Assembly (NCBI GenBank): GCA_013396995.1
Contig: VWZP01001589.1
Location: forward strand, 2,193,069 to 2,257,068
Reading direction: 5' to 3'
Length of the DNA stretch: 64,000 nt
Source: Dicaeum eximium
Taxonomy: Eukaryota > Chordata > Aves > Passeriformes > Dicaeidae
Below, piece by piece: positions 40,049 through 53,100 of the stretch; the stretch's first letter is position 1, and every line of letters begins with the position of its first letter. The position numbers and the translations under genes were made by a program. A model generated the notes under the pieces. That model was not told the origin of the DNA. It was given only the letters and a program-made list of their open reading frames with translations, and ran no database searches.

Positions 40049-43000
40049 CTCTTCCTTTTTAAATAGGAGCAGCTCTTTTGCATGCCTCAATTTACTCTAT
40101 ATTGGTCTGAAGATAACAAAATATGAGCAACGTACATTTTTATGTCTTTCAGTCTCACCCTAGAAATTATTGTGACAAACTTTCACAAACAAGGACACAG
40201 AATTTCATCAGACTGAGTTATTATTAGGTTGCATATTTTATTATACATGTATCTATTTTACATCAGCTTAAGTAGGTCTTCCAAAGACAGTTATTCTCTG
40301 CCTTCACAATCCAAGATAAGTCATTAAAATACAGTGCATGTTATTAGTATGTATAGAGCAAAAACACTAATCTAGAAAACACTTCTCTGTTGCTATTCAC
40401 TTTGACATTTGACACCACATTTTGATCTCAAATGTGGAAAGCAACCCCATCCCATTTTTTCTCCTCATTCCTTCTTTAAAACCAACACTAAAAGTACAAC
40501 ATTTTGTCAAGAAGGACATCAAAACTACTTCTACATGAACTCTAACATGTGGTATGTTTATCATATTTTACTTGCTTAAAAACTGAAGGAACACCAAAAC
40601 CCAAGTCTTTCATCACTGATTGAGGAAATCTGTCCTATAGTGTCCCTCCTTGCAATATCTTATTTAGTTCTGTCATTATTTCACACTGTGAAGTTATTAC
40701 ACAAAAATATTTGTATAACTACCAGTAAGTTCATTTAAAAAAAAAAGAAAAAAAACCACAAAAAACCAAAACACATTTCCAAGTACAATAGAAAGCTATG
40801 AATTACGATTAATGACAAATTTGGTTTTAGGTATATTTAGCAATTTCCTCTGAAAATCATTCCCAGTATATATCCAACCTAGCCATTCATCCAAAGTGTC
40901 AAAATATTACAAGAGGAAAGAAAAATTTAATTCATTTCAAAGAAAAAAACCCATTGATTTTAGTCTTAGATGCTTTCATATCAATCCTATATGCTCAAAT
41001 CTTTATCAGAAAACAGTACAAACTTAATGAAGGATTGTAGCTTCAAAGCTATAGTTTTTAAGACTCTCCTTCTTGATTGTATAAAATCTTTAAATCTATA
41101 AATAGTTTCCCCCATCCCTTAAGAAATGCATAATTCTTACACCAATATCAATCCAAAATAATGAAAATATTAACCAAGCAGACAAAATGTATTTTTAATA
41201 CAGATACTCTTTTGTCCCCTCTGAACCTTGGACTAGAGCTGGGACAAGTTCCTCACACACAGAAAGACCAGAAATCATTTTGTATCCCTGAGCTAAGCTC
41301 TAGGCTATGTGCAGGGGAGTGCTTGCACCGAGGCACACATCACCTTCATGCACACTCTCCTCCAGGTGAAACAGGACCCAGCCCTGCTTCAGAATCTATG
41401 TCGTAGTAGCAGAGTGCCATGTTGCTAAAGCTCTAGAAGAAATGGAGAATACCAGCCTGATAACCCCTGTCTTTAATGCAGCTTCTTAGTTGCTGAATCC
41501 AAAGTTCTTTTGGAGCATCTTCTGGTTTGACTCTCTCTGTCCAAATACCTGGTAACAAGGTAAAAACTTAAAAAGGCAAAAATCTTTAACCCACTTGCTC
41601 CAATTTCTAGTTTAAAATAAACAGATTTTACTATCAGACTGCAAATTTTTCTGCTTTTAAGTCCACTCCTCTATAAAATAGCTATCAAAACTAGTGCTTA
41701 TTTTATTTATTTTTAACTGATAATCAAATACAAAATTTCGTATTAAGCATGTGGATTAGAATTTGTGTTGCTACTGTGTCTCTTGCCTAAGGATGACAGG
41801 GGAGATGAGCCCTCAAGGGCCAAGAGGGAAAATGCACCAGACTCAAAGTCAAAACTCCAGGCAGCTCACTTGAACTCTCAGTATCTCAGCCTAGCAAGTG
41901 GCTAAAACATATTAGAATTAAAGCTACCACAAAATATGCAACAAGAATAATGTATAAGAATCATAACATATTTACTTTAATGACAGATCAAATTATTACA
42001 GTCTGTTAAAAGTTTCCTCAGTCAGTGAAATTTTGTTGAAGTTTCATTGACAGATGCACCAAACTGGGACAACAAAAAAATGCTATGGCCATATGTGGTC
42101 TTCAAGCAGACCTAATGGGTTATTTTGAATGCAGACTGGAAGTGGGAAAAAAAGGTTTTCAACTATTTTAAAAATGCATTTGAGTTAACCTTTTTGTTCC
42201 ACTTCCTGAATATTGTTGTCCTTCTCACAGTAATGCAAACTGCCCTATCTGGCAAAAATACTCACATAATAAATATAGACTACCTATGACCCTAATATAT
42301 ATCTATTAGATTGTAAAATGGCCTTTCTGTCAGTTTGGCTGAAAGTATTTGGGTCAAGTGCACTGTGGCAAAATAGGAAATATATTTTCTTTTTCGCCTG
42401 CTCTATCAGAAAGGTAAAAGTTATAGTGCTACTTTTTGCCCTGAACAGGCCTCTTTTCCTGTCAATCTAGCATAAACTTAAGCAAAAAAGAAAATGTAAC
42501 TACACATTCAAAAGAGAAAAAAGTCAAGGACAGATTTATTTTGTATCACTTAAAGCATGACATGAATAATTGAGTGACTTTTCACTTTGGTGAGAAGAGA
42601 AAAATGTATAAATCCCATCATTCAGAGTGAAACACTACCCCCACTCAACTGCTTACAGATGTTATTAGAAACTATAAAGTCAAAATCAGATGCCTGAAGA
42701 TCTATTCTTTTTAAATGGTGAACTTGTGAAGAACATATATTAATTACACAACTTGTCATGGCAAAACTAGAAATTTTATATTAGTCTATTAAGAACAAAT
42801 AATTTTTTTCTTTGGCCTAAAACTTGCTTTAGACTTCTTTAGTTAGTAATTATATATAACACTAATGGACCAGAACTGTTATGAAGTGTTATTGAAGAAA
42901 ACCTAAGGAATTATAGTGTTGTATTTTACTTGTGTAAAGAGGTACAATATAGAAAAAAGAATTCTGAAATACTTGCTTCACAAATGAACAATTCACAATC

Positions 43001-43318
43001 TGTGAATGAAGAATTTGGAAAGTTCATTATAGATGCATTTGTTAAAGTGCATTTATACCTGGCTAACCTGAAAACTATTGCTTAAAACAGGCCCTAGATG
43101 CTCATCACCATCAACACATGAATACTAAATAGCCAGGCAGTTTTGTTCCTAGCTGGAATTTTGTACATCAGGCAAGGAAAGCTTTTTAATAAAGCAACCC
43201 TGTCTGATTCAGGATGCCCCCCCCCAAATGCTATCCAAAATGATGGCTCAGCATTCATTACATTAGGAAAACACAAGAACTCACACACAGAATACTTCAG
43301 TCTGACATCTTAATTCAA

Positions 43319-43650
43319 CTGATTCCTGCACAGCGCCACAGCTGTAGCTCCAGGGACTGAATTCCCCCATTGTTGGCACCGAGTCGTTTGCTGGGCTGGC
43401 ACAGGGCTGGCCAGCTGGCACAGGAGCTGGACCAGAGCCCACAGGATGCTCCTGGCTGCCAGCTCCCGAGAGGACACTGCCTGAGAGGCCAGCCCAGGAG
43501 CAAGGGGCTGCCACCACAACCCAGACCACCAGCCAGTGGCACAGCAGTGACTTGGCAGCAGGAGCTGCCACCAGTGCCCCCTCCAGCTCATCCCCTTTGA
43601 CAGTAGCAGCTCACCTCCCTGTGCCAGACAGAGCACACAGGCACAGACAC
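43319..43650. other. GC-richer block of unknown origin
   Basis: About 330 bp, rich in CAGC, CTGG and CCAG words, stand out against the AT-rich surroundings. CpG dinucleotides are few, so it is not a clear CpG island. It gives open readings on both strands, as expected from its composition. It is followed by a purine-rich stretch (GAGAGACTGAAAGAGAGAAA) near 43661. I could not match it to a gene or repeat family. Confidence 0.5.
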
Positions 43651-43898
43651 TGGCAGTGGGAAGAGAGACTGAAAGAGAGAAAGGCAAGGGAAACCGTAAT
43701 GAAGTGTTTGTAACATTCTTGTAGCAAACAAGGTTGCAATATGAGGCAGTAAGACCAAACAACCCTGAGCGCAGAAGTCCATATCTTCCCTCAGCTCCAG
43801 GACAATCATCAATACAAGACAGACTCTCCAAAAGCCTGTACATGGATGCTGGCCTTTCCTGCAAAATTTGCTCAGGGTTCCTCATACCTGAAGTACAG

Positions 43899-44018
43899 GT
43901 GTGTGTATATATATACATACATATATACACATATATATGTGTGTGTATGTATATATAAATATACACATATATGTGTATATATGTGTGTGCATATATATTT
44001 ATATACATACACACACAC
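43899..44018. repeat. (TG/TA)n microsatellite, about 120 bp
   Basis: Almost uninterrupted alternation of purines and pyrimidines built from TG, TA and CA steps, starting GTGTGTGTATATATA and ending CATACACACACAC. The two ends are near reverse complements, so the tract can fold back on itself. The long open readings over it on both strands are products of the repeat. Confidence 0.95.
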
Positions 44019-46547
44019 CCCTTTAGGTATAGGTATCCATAGAGAGTGTTCCTATTTCTGCAAAAATAGGGAAGAAAGAACAAATTTTTCATCCATCGGT
44101 GAAAGAGATCACTGGAAGTACTTACACTGGGTGTATTTACATTTCTGAAGGGGAAGAGCTTTCTTAATCCAACGTCACTCCTCTAGAATCCCAGCAACAA
44201 ACTCAGATCAGGGACAGAGTACAGCTATTAGGAAAAAAAAATATTTAAAGGGTTCACCTGAAGGGTTAAAGAAGCCAAAAGAGTGAGATCAAATCCTAGT
44301 AGTCTCTAACCTTGCAGAAGTTTGAGGCACTTTGCCTGCCCTAGCATCTCAGTCTTGAGCCATCACACAAGACTGACAAGCCCACCTTTCTCTCCCAGTT
44401 CCAAATAATTAAAGGTTTTTTGCTTAATAATTTGACTGGTTATTACTTGTCCTGAGCTTGGATACAGCAATCTCAAAAGGTTTCAAGGTTTAATTCAGAG
44501 AAACATCTGAAGGGCCTAATATCCCTTCCAGTCTAATGAGCTGAGTAGCTCATGAGAATCAGGTCTCTGTTGACATTTCCAGTAACTTGTTTTTAACAAG
44601 GATTGAAATATTACAACAGCTTCTCCTGTTGTTTCAATATTTCTTTGTATTTTCCTAAGGAAAATCAGACATAATACACAAGAGATGTGAAGGGGGGCAT
44701 AGGGAACAGAGGGGGAAGATGGACATGATGAATAGTAGAGAATTAAATTAAAGGAACAAAATTTAAAACTACCTCAAGCTTTAATCAAAACATTCAAAGG
44801 TTTTTGGGTAGTTAACTAGTTATCCACAGTTTCCAATTTTGTTGTCAATTTTCTTCCCAAATATTTTAATCAAGAGTGAAGAAACCATCTGACATTGTAT
44901 CATAAAAATATCACACCCTTGGCAAAGATGTGTGATCTCTTCTTCAGTATTGTTTCACTTGAAATGTGCTTGTTTGAGCTACCAAGCCAGGCTAAATCCC
45001 AATAATTGACCTGGAATAACATAATCTTTGTCTACAAAGAGTACTTACATGCCATTGGTCACGGCCTGATACCTAAAATCTACTTTAGTCTCAGTATGGA
45101 CATAATACAAGATGGCCAGATGTGTCACTGATTTGCTATATGCAACCTTGAAATTCAGAAATTCAGTCAGATAAGGTTCTTAGAATAAGCGAAGATTCTG
45201 TCCAAATACACCTGTAAGCTTTTTAGAACATTTCTTAATGCACATTTTTCTTCAGTTTTAGGTCTTTGCAAAGTGTCATCCTGTGTGATTTCCAAACCAC
45301 ATGCTAGAATTACTCATTGCTCACATACCTGCATCTTTGATAATTCTACCCCCCACCCCAGGGTTAACTTCTGTTTAATACTCAGTTTTATTCCTGTTCT
45401 CCATGCAGTGGTTGTCCTCTGCAGCCTTGGCATTACATCACCCTATGACACAGTTCAGGTAAAAATGCATTCTGGAACAGATTGTCCCCTGCTGCAATTC
45501 CTCTAAAGCCAGCTCATTTTCATCAAGGGTGAACTCAGATCACAGTCTTTGAAGATGGACTCTTCAGTATTTATTGAAGGCAATCCAAAGAATGGACTAT
45601 TTCAAAAAAATTGTCATGAAAATTTTTAATATGCGACAGGGTACAGTTTCAAGACAGGAATGGTTTATTTACAGTATTAGCTTAATCTAAAACTTAGAAT
45701 AGCATCTCAACTTCCCAAGACACAATTATCTTTTAAGTACCTGAAGTGAAAAGGTCAGAGCAAAGACTTCCTGAGTGGATTTAATAAACCAATAATAGGT
45801 CTAGGTCTCTAGTTCTTAAGTAGGGCCTGTATTTGGTTACTTACCCATAGTTTAGAGAGTACAGAAAAGTTTACAAGTATTATTTTATCAATTGTTAAAC
45901 TAGTCATTCTTACTTTTCTCTTAAGCATAATATCCTTTTTCCATTACCTTGCATTTTGCCTTGTGTTGCTTAATTTTTTTCTTTTTTTTTTTTTTTTGAC
46001 ATCTGAATACAGAGGACAGGAGCTATTCCAATTGTATTTTAATATTTTATGATTTGGAGGTCCTTTCTCTGTATCTTAATCTGTCTCTGTCAAGCCTAGG
46101 GGGTTGCATTAGTCTCAGCAACACAGAAACAGCTAAATTTTTCTGTCACATCAAATATAACACCAACCGCTGAATATAATACAAATATAATACCAATAGA
46201 CAAAAAAAATTCTTGACATTTTATGTAATGTCAAAAAATGAACCATGCCACTTGAATTAGAAATGGTATGTATGTAGTCTCATAAAATCCACTATATTTT
46301 GATCCACAATACATTTAGTACTTCAATGAACCAACAAGGAGGTGATAGTCACATGAATTGTAAACAGATATAAAAGTATGTTCCTCTCTGACAGAATATA
46401 AAAATAACAAGACAAATATTAAAATCCAAGGTCTAGCATTATATGGTCAAAATTATGTATATGATCGGAATGGTTTTTGTCTTGAAAGCCAGATGGTTTA
46501 TCCCCAGTAAGGCAGAAATTTGTTTTGAAATATTCTCCTTAATGTTG
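44019..46547. other. unique non-coding sequence
   Basis: No gene or interspersed repeat recognised. A long T-rich run lies at about 45967-45998. Confidence 0.6.
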
Positions 46548-47074
46548 GTCCAACCTCACCTTGAACGTTGTGTGCAGTTCTGGGCCCCACAAGTAAAAAA
46601 GGATGTTAAGGTACCTGACCTCATGCAGAGAAGAGCAACAAAGTTGACAAAAGAGCTGGAAGGAATGACCAAGCAGGCTGAAGACACTGGCTTCCCTGGC
46701 TTTGGAGAAAAGGAGGGTGCGGGGTGACCTCTGTTCTCTCTACAGCTTACTGAGGAGGGGAAGTGGACAGGAGGGTCCTGAGCACTTTCCCTGGCATCCA
46801 GTGACAAGAAACATGGGAAGGGTTCACAGCAATGTCAGGGGAGGTTCAGACTTGACATTACCAAACATTTCTTCACTGAGAGGGTGGTCAAAGAGTGGAG
46901 CAGGCTTCCAAGCGAGGTGATCAATGCCTCAGGCTTGTTAGTGTTGGAGAAGCATGTAGACAATATCCTTAATGTACTTCAGCTTTTGGTCAGCCCTGAA
47001 GTGGTCAGTCAGATGGAGTAGATTATATTGTAGGTCCATTCCAACTGGAACTATTCTACACTTTTCTATTCTGA
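46548..47074 (+). mobile_element. CR1 LINE fragment, 3' region
   Basis: About 525 bp follow the CR1 3' region in plus orientation. Blocks include CCAACCTCACCTTGAACG, 'GTTCTGGGCCCCACAAG', 'AAAAAAGGATGTTAAGGTAC', 'GCAACAAAGTTGACAAAAGA', 'TTTGGAGAAAAGGAGGGTG', and 'GAGGAGGGGAAGTGGACAGG'. The '...GAGAGGGTGGTCAAAGAGTG' and 'GGTCAGCCCTGAAGTGGTCA' blocks follow. It ends with 'GTAGGTCCATTCCAACTGG' and a degenerate CTATTCT repeat. It is 5'-truncated and old. The open frames at 46443-46727, 46556-46807, 46702-46920 and 46938-47150 fall wholly or largely within it and are not genes. Confidence 0.94.
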
Positions 47075-49336
47075 ATCCTAAAATTTTCAAAACCACAGAG
47101 AACAAGACAGCTATCTCCTGATAACCAACATTCAAAAAGAGTTTTGTCATCCATTAAAGGGGTAGGACTTGACCCATTTTTATGAAGCAAAGAACAATAC
47201 AGATCCCTTTTCACCCATTAAAACAGCAAGACCTGAACATTATTCACATCAGTCATTTTTCCAAACATGCTGCAGTGCTGGCACTGCCAAATTTGTCTGT
47301 CTCTTTCTTGTACTGCTCCCAATGCAGTTTGCCCCAGAAGATGGACACAAGCTTCAATGTATTGGTGCTGGGCTAGCAGAGGAGTGGGGGACAAAGAGGC
47401 AAACTTCCCTTTCCTCTCTCAGCTAATTCTACTTAGTCATGTTGCAAAGGGTGTAAATCCATTGCAAACAGAAAAGGCCCTTACACTTTGGAAAACACCT
47501 GGGTGATATCCACTACTTGTGTACACACTGTTTAACCACAGACTTGACCACCATTTCAGACAAGCTATGATTGACCAGAACAAGCTCCATTTTGGCCGCC
47601 TGTTCCTGTCCTTGATAATTATCAACAGTAAACATCTAAGTATTAAATTAATCAAACATATAAAAATACATTTCCTCAATATACTCACAGCCCTTAACTT
47701 CAAAAGGAAATTCTGCAGAGATTCTGGTTCTGTCCTGTGAGGTGGTGCATCCCAATTCCTTCTAAAAAAAAAAAAAAAAGGAGAGAGACTGAATTTTACT
47801 GGTCAGAATTAATAAGTGTGTTGCCAGAGTAACAAAAGGTAATGGTCAATGTACCCTCTATATTGAACAGTCTCTAACCATCTTTACCATCAGTCACATA
47901 GCTTCTGGATCTCCATATCTCATGTTTACATAAAATCAGGAACCGAACAGAATTGCATATCCATTGTAATAACTGATTGTTTTATTTATTATTTCTCTAA
48001 TTCAGTGGAAGAAAATATACTTTTTAGGGTATCTGACTAAAGCTAAAAATTTTTTAAAACTCATGAAGATATGTTTTTTTCCTTGAAAAGAATACACTAT
48101 TAATAGAAAACACTCTGCAATTAGGAATAAATTAGGTATTTAATTATTTGCTACAACCTTAAAAGTGAACACTCTCCAGGCAGAGAGATGATTCCCTGAT
48201 ACCAAGTCACGTGCATCTTAGGAACTTGGCTTGAATTTTGTATTAAGTTTGCACAAGTAGTTACCATAATTCTTAACAAGGCTACCATTCCTTGTATATA
48301 AATAAGATATTGAGACCCGATACACATAGCATTATTTGGACATATGTCAAAGTTCCTGATTGCAGCTGGCCGATTACTGAATGATTTTAGATACTACATC
48401 ATCTGTTTTTAATTTTGTCACTTGTCTGCTGTGCCAAAATCGCTCACAGGAGGAGACTCTACAATTAAAACTTCTGCAATATGTAACGAGTGGCAAGAAT
48501 GTGAATAATGTGTATGTCACAGAGTAGACTAGGTCAGCCTTTGGACTACATGTTTCCTGAATTTAATTGCTCTGCAACAAAGTTTCATTGCTTTCCTCCC
48601 ACAGCATCTAAATGCAATCACCTGTGACAAAGAATGAGTTCACTCCCACAGAAAAAGAAAGAAAAAGAAGGAAATAAAATTAATGTTGCTGTATACACGA
48701 GACACTTGTACACCATCATGAAATCAAGGTAATGAAAACGCAAATAGCCTGTCATTGTCCCTGCTTTGTACTTTAAATATTCCACAGTGTGCTTTTACAC
48801 TTCTTCACCTGACACCCAAACTTCTAGGAGTTAAGAACTATATGAGAACATCAACACTCAGTAATTTCTAAAATCTCTGCCTTCATAGCTGAAAAAACAC
48901 TTCAATACACCACAGGAGTATAGTTTAAGAAGTCAAAGTCAGAATACTGATTATCCTTTAACCCAAGCAGCAGATTTCCTTTCTGCATATTTCTTTTATG
49001 GCACTACCACTCGTGAAGAGGCAAAAGAGAGTCTGTGAATCCAGGCAGGCCAGAATACTTTTGTGCTTACTCAAGGTAATTATAACTTTGCTCTTGGAAG
49101 AGCCTGCAGGCAGTTTATCATCATCAAGAGAAGTCCACGTGTTCAGGCCAAGTGAAAAGGAAGATATTTTTGAAAAGATAAAGTTGCAATTCCTTCAGAG
49201 ATGATTGAATATTTCCATCTCTTCTTTAGAAAGTGTCAATTACAGGCACTGACAGTGTCTCCTGAGAAAGTTTTGGTAATGTAGAAACATCAGAACATGC
49301 CACAATACACTCTTGTAACAATATTTAAACATATAC
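47075..49336. other. unique non-coding sequence
   Basis: No recognised gene. A 16-A run lies at 47764-47779. The stretch at 48180-48660 contains a CACGTG E-box (48208-48213), a CAGCTG-type box near 48362 and few simple repeats. It is a plausible place for a regulatory element, but nothing in the sequence alone proves this. Confidence 0.5.
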
Positions 49337-49408
49337 CTTGGGAATGGTTTGTTCTGTTCATTCCAGGCTTTAGCCTGCAGATCCCTCTTTTTCTCCAAGG
49401 ACTGCATG
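49337..49408 (-). other. candidate coding exon B (unidentified)
   Basis: A 72-nt minus-strand segment follows GCTGCTATTTCAATTAAG and ends CCCAAG/GTATAT. The open reading is MQSLEKKRDLQAKAWNEQN followed by KPFPR, strongly charged and helix-like. One base precedes the first full codon and two bases follow the last, so both introns would be phase 2, compatible with candidate exon A just upstream on the same strand. The intron between them would be only 61 nt, shorter than most vertebrate introns, which argues for caution. No family is recognised. Confidence 0.33.
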
Positions 49409-49469
49409 CTTAATTGAAATAGCAGCAAAACTTACAGGAGGAAAATGTGACCCAAGGACTCAGTCTTAC

Positions 49470-49553
49470 GTATGACACTGGCTCTGATCAATCATAGATC
49501 TGAAGAAGAAAGGATCCCCAGGACAATGATTCTCCAGATATACCATTAATTGC
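49470..49553 (-). other. candidate coding exon A (unidentified)
   Basis: An 84-nt minus-strand segment has a strong acceptor (GTGCTTATCTTCTCTTTCAACAG) and a strong donor (CATAC/GTAAGA). The open reading is QLMVYLENHCPGDPFFFRSM followed by IDQSQCHT. It begins with one base of a split codon and ends with two, so its phase agrees with candidate exon B at 49337-49408. Of the exon-like segments in the window this has the best pair of splice signals. No protein family is recognised. Confidence 0.38.
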
Positions 49554-49983
49554 CTGTTGAAAGAGAAGATAAGCACCAAAATGTCTTTAATTGAGCTGGT
49601 GACAAACAAGCAGAACAAAAACATGCATATGAGCAAATCTTCCATTTTTAAGAGAATTTGAAGTGCCTTTTTTTTTGCTGGTTTGTCATGCTTCACTCTG
49701 AAAACAACGCACCTCTATAAGCCCTAATTTATGCAGAATGTGTGCTGCCTATACAATGCTTATCACAAAAAAAAAGCCAACCAACCAACCAACCCCAAAT
49801 ATTTCAAAAGTGGGAAGAGTGTGGGGACTGCTACAGGCTGACTGCACATGCAGACTGAGCAGGTGATGTTGCTGGGGCAGGTAGGAATAGCCTCACACCC
49901 AAAATTCCTGCTCTTCATGAGGGACTTCAGCCACCTCGCCATTTATTGGAAGGACAACACAGCAGGACAAGAGTAATCCAGTA
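49554..49983. other. unique non-coding sequence
   Basis: Holds a short (CCAA)n run near 49778-49794. Nothing else recognised. Confidence 0.6.
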
Positions 49984-50109
49984 AAGAAGGAATTCTTTAC
50001 TGTGATGGTGATGATGAGGCCATGGAGGCCCAGGGAAGTGGTGGATGACATCTGTGCCAAAGGTAGCAGGGTTGGACTTCCAACCCAAGCCTTTCTATGA
50101 TTCTATGAC
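49984..50109 (+). mobile_element. CR1 LINE 3'-end fragment with internal deletion
   Basis: The segment AAGAAGGAATTCTTTACTGT, then 'GGAAGTGGTGGATGACATC', 'GGTTGGACTTCCAACCCAAG' and CCTTTCTATGATTCTATGAC follows the CR1 3' end in plus orientation. The consensus stretch between the GTGGTGGATG block and the GGTTGGA block is shortened. The terminal ATTCTATGA repeat is intact enough to mark the 3' end. Confidence 0.9.
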
Positions 50110-53100
50110 AAATCAAAAAGTCCTTGATGGGTATAGTTGCTGTAGAACAGCAACAGAAACATCAGAACTCAATGCTTGTGAGAAAGAGATGTCAGTATCA
50201 GCAAGTCAACAAGTCAGTACAAAAATATTATTGCTAGAAATAATGTTTTTAAAGGAATTGTTCATTTTCTTTTTCATTGATCATCACCACTTTATTATCA
50301 TAGCAGAAAAGCAGATTGCAATACCCCTCAAGAGATCACTTGTGTTCCTGATGAAAAAGACTTAAAATAGAGCAGAAGAGAGATCAACATTAAGAACTGT
50401 ATGAGCTAAAAGCAAACTTCTAGTACTGTACACTATTCTTCACTAGACTTAGAAGAACTAATTTCCATTGTCAAGTGTTTTTAATGTCATCCACTATCAT
50501 TTTGGGATATGATAATTTGCCAGCTAACACTACATGAGAAACATAAAATAAAAACATAATAATTTCTTTTCTAACTAAAATAATAAGAATTGCTCTTCCA
50601 TTGCTACAATATCCCAAATTCAACAAAAGAGAATAGGTTCCAAAAGCAGAGATGCAGTAGGATAAATAGGAGGCATCCATCAGAGCCAACTTCTCATTTT
50701 AAGTTCTAACTTCACTGAGGTTGAATTTCTTTTGAGATATTTAGTTCTACCTATATTTTCCTATTGAGCTCTGTCTTGAAAAGGTTCAACAGATGATTTT
50801 GCATAAAAATACCTTCAGATTATCTCCTAACCAGCTTCTCAGAATTCAATCATCAAGTATTTAGTCATATACTTAATCTTTTGCCATGATAAAAGTTAAC
50901 ATTTTTCATTAGATCACGTTATGGTTTTTTTATACTTACTGCACCTACAAAACCCACTAAAATAAGCTTAATTCTCCTTACTATAAAACTGAGCTGTCTG
51001 CTAAATGTATTTCAGAGATAATAATTCACTAGATTTATAGTGAGTCTGTTCTAAATCGATCTAATTAGAGTTTCTTGAAAAAAAAAGGTTGCAAGACCTT
51101 TTATGATTAATTTTAGCAATTTATGTGGGGTGTCTTTTTGTCAAATAAACTCCTTTGGAACTGGAATTGTTTCTTGTTTTGCATCAGCTCCATAACTTGG
51201 GGATGGGGATGGTACAGTATCAGTTAGTTATCTTTACATTTGTCTTTGGAAATTATTAGAACCACTACAATTTTTTGTGATATTCTAAATATTCCTAGTA
51301 AGTGTAGAAAAAAAGCATCATTTCATGATGATATCCCATACTACATGGGAGGTAAAAATTACTTATTTTTATTTTTTAAGGGAGAGATCTCTAAATTACA
51401 TAAGAACTTAGTCAGTTCTTCAGTTTTGGAAAGGCAACAGCATTTTTTTATTGCTGTTGTAGAGTGACAGCTAAACAGATGATGCCACGTGCCTATGGCA
51501 AGATTGAGAGGAGTTGTTTGGCAGGGAGTGGATCAGGAAACGGAATGGTACTACAAAGTGAGAGTACTCTGGGTGAATTATCTTCCCAAGATTGCTGTGC
51601 TGCCTCACCTTGGCAGGAACTGAACTCTGCAAGGTACTGAGGGTTTCAGGGACTGATTCAGCAAAATACACTGACATCAAATATGTCTTTAAATCTATCT
51701 ACACAAAATGCCCAAGTGTATTATACAAACCTTTAAACTAGTTAAATCACCAGGAGCTGTCTACAAAAGTCATATTGTTGCCTATAACCTCAGGACAGAA
51801 AGGCACCAGACCATAGGCTTATGGCACCTGCAGAAATATCCAAAAATACACTCTGCAGGACAAATTAGTCTGAACTATTTTCCACACTATGTCTGAAGAC
51901 ACCACCACAATGAGATCAAGTATTCTTATACTATACTCCACTGTCCACTATAAGCAAGAGACAAAGTAATAATATCAGCTACTCAGGAAAGAAATGAAAC
52001 AAAGCAAAACAAACCCTTCAAGTGTGCAAACCAAGATTTTTCCTTGTCTTGATGCTCAGACCATTGCTCCACAACCACACTCATACAGCAGTGTAAGGAT
52101 GCCTGTAGGCATGATAACTGTGCCTCTGGGCCCTTCAGCATCACTAACCATTAGAATTCAGCAAACTGCATCAACAGCCACCCAACAGAGAAAGAAGGCA
52201 TCAAATGCAGATGCCCTGAATGCTGACCATTTGAAGGGATGATACACACAAATTCAGAAAAACCAAAGGAATTGTGGGGTTTGTGTGAGCAGCCACATAA
52301 CAAGGCTACTCTTGTGCGTGCACACGGTTTAGCTGGACAGAAGGCTGTTTAATCTTCTATTCAAAAAGCAAAATACTTAATAATCATTGCTGACATATCA
52401 TCTGCCACTATATAAGAGCACCCTGCATAAATAAGGATATACTTGCAAGTGGAGAGACAGAAGATAGACTCACATCATTAAAGGGGTTCAGACAGGGCCA
52501 GGAAAGTAAGTGAGTCATCTGTAATGAAGAAACTCAAGTTCACAGGGGTTTTGAGAACAGACAGAACTAGAAAACCATTTCAATGTTTCTCTTTCTTTCC
52601 CTCATCTCCTGTCATAAGCAAACAAATAAAAATTCTTAACTCTTCCCATGTATTTCACTGAGGAATGGGTGAAATGTAACAGACCAACTTTAGAGAAAAT
52701 CTGTTGCAAAATATATCACCTTGAACAGAGAGGATTCAAAGAAGAGCCTTCAGTATGAAACACTGATACTTGTTTACTCTTAAAGCTTATCAAAGTTATT
52801 CAGGGTCTCCAGCTCTTACTGAAAATTGAATTATTTCTTCTCAGAAAGTATGAACAGGGATTAAATCTCTCAAACAATTTGCTCATTTACGTTTCCACAG
52901 TTCTTCAGTAATTACTTTCTAACTCAAAATGAAAGGTCTTTTAGGTCATGACTTTTACAGTTCTTTTGTTGGCCGAAGAGATGATGGGTAAAGCACTTGT
53001 ACAGGATCTGCTGCTGGACAATCTAAACCACAATACCCAAGTTTAAGAGTGGCAAAATTACTGTGTATTAGCCATATTGCCAGACTCACAGTCAGTGCCC

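Larger units (their letters stand above)
38222..43318. other. unique non-coding sequence with one exon-like segment
   Basis: AT-rich, no interspersed repeat recognised. It contains a 12-bp tandem repeat at 40013-40048 and an A-rich stretch near 40737-40770. The minus-strand exon-like segment at 39555-39680 is annotated separately. Confidence 0.55.

Noticed and set aside
43310..44092. 260-codon minus-strand open frame
   Set aside because: It runs through the TG/TA microsatellite and the GC-rich block; its length is a composition effect.
50471..50542. Minus-strand terminal-exon-like segment after a good TTCTCATGTAG acceptor
   Set aside because: Very short, ends in a stop, and conflicts with the candidate exons downstream on the same strand unless it belongs to another transcript.
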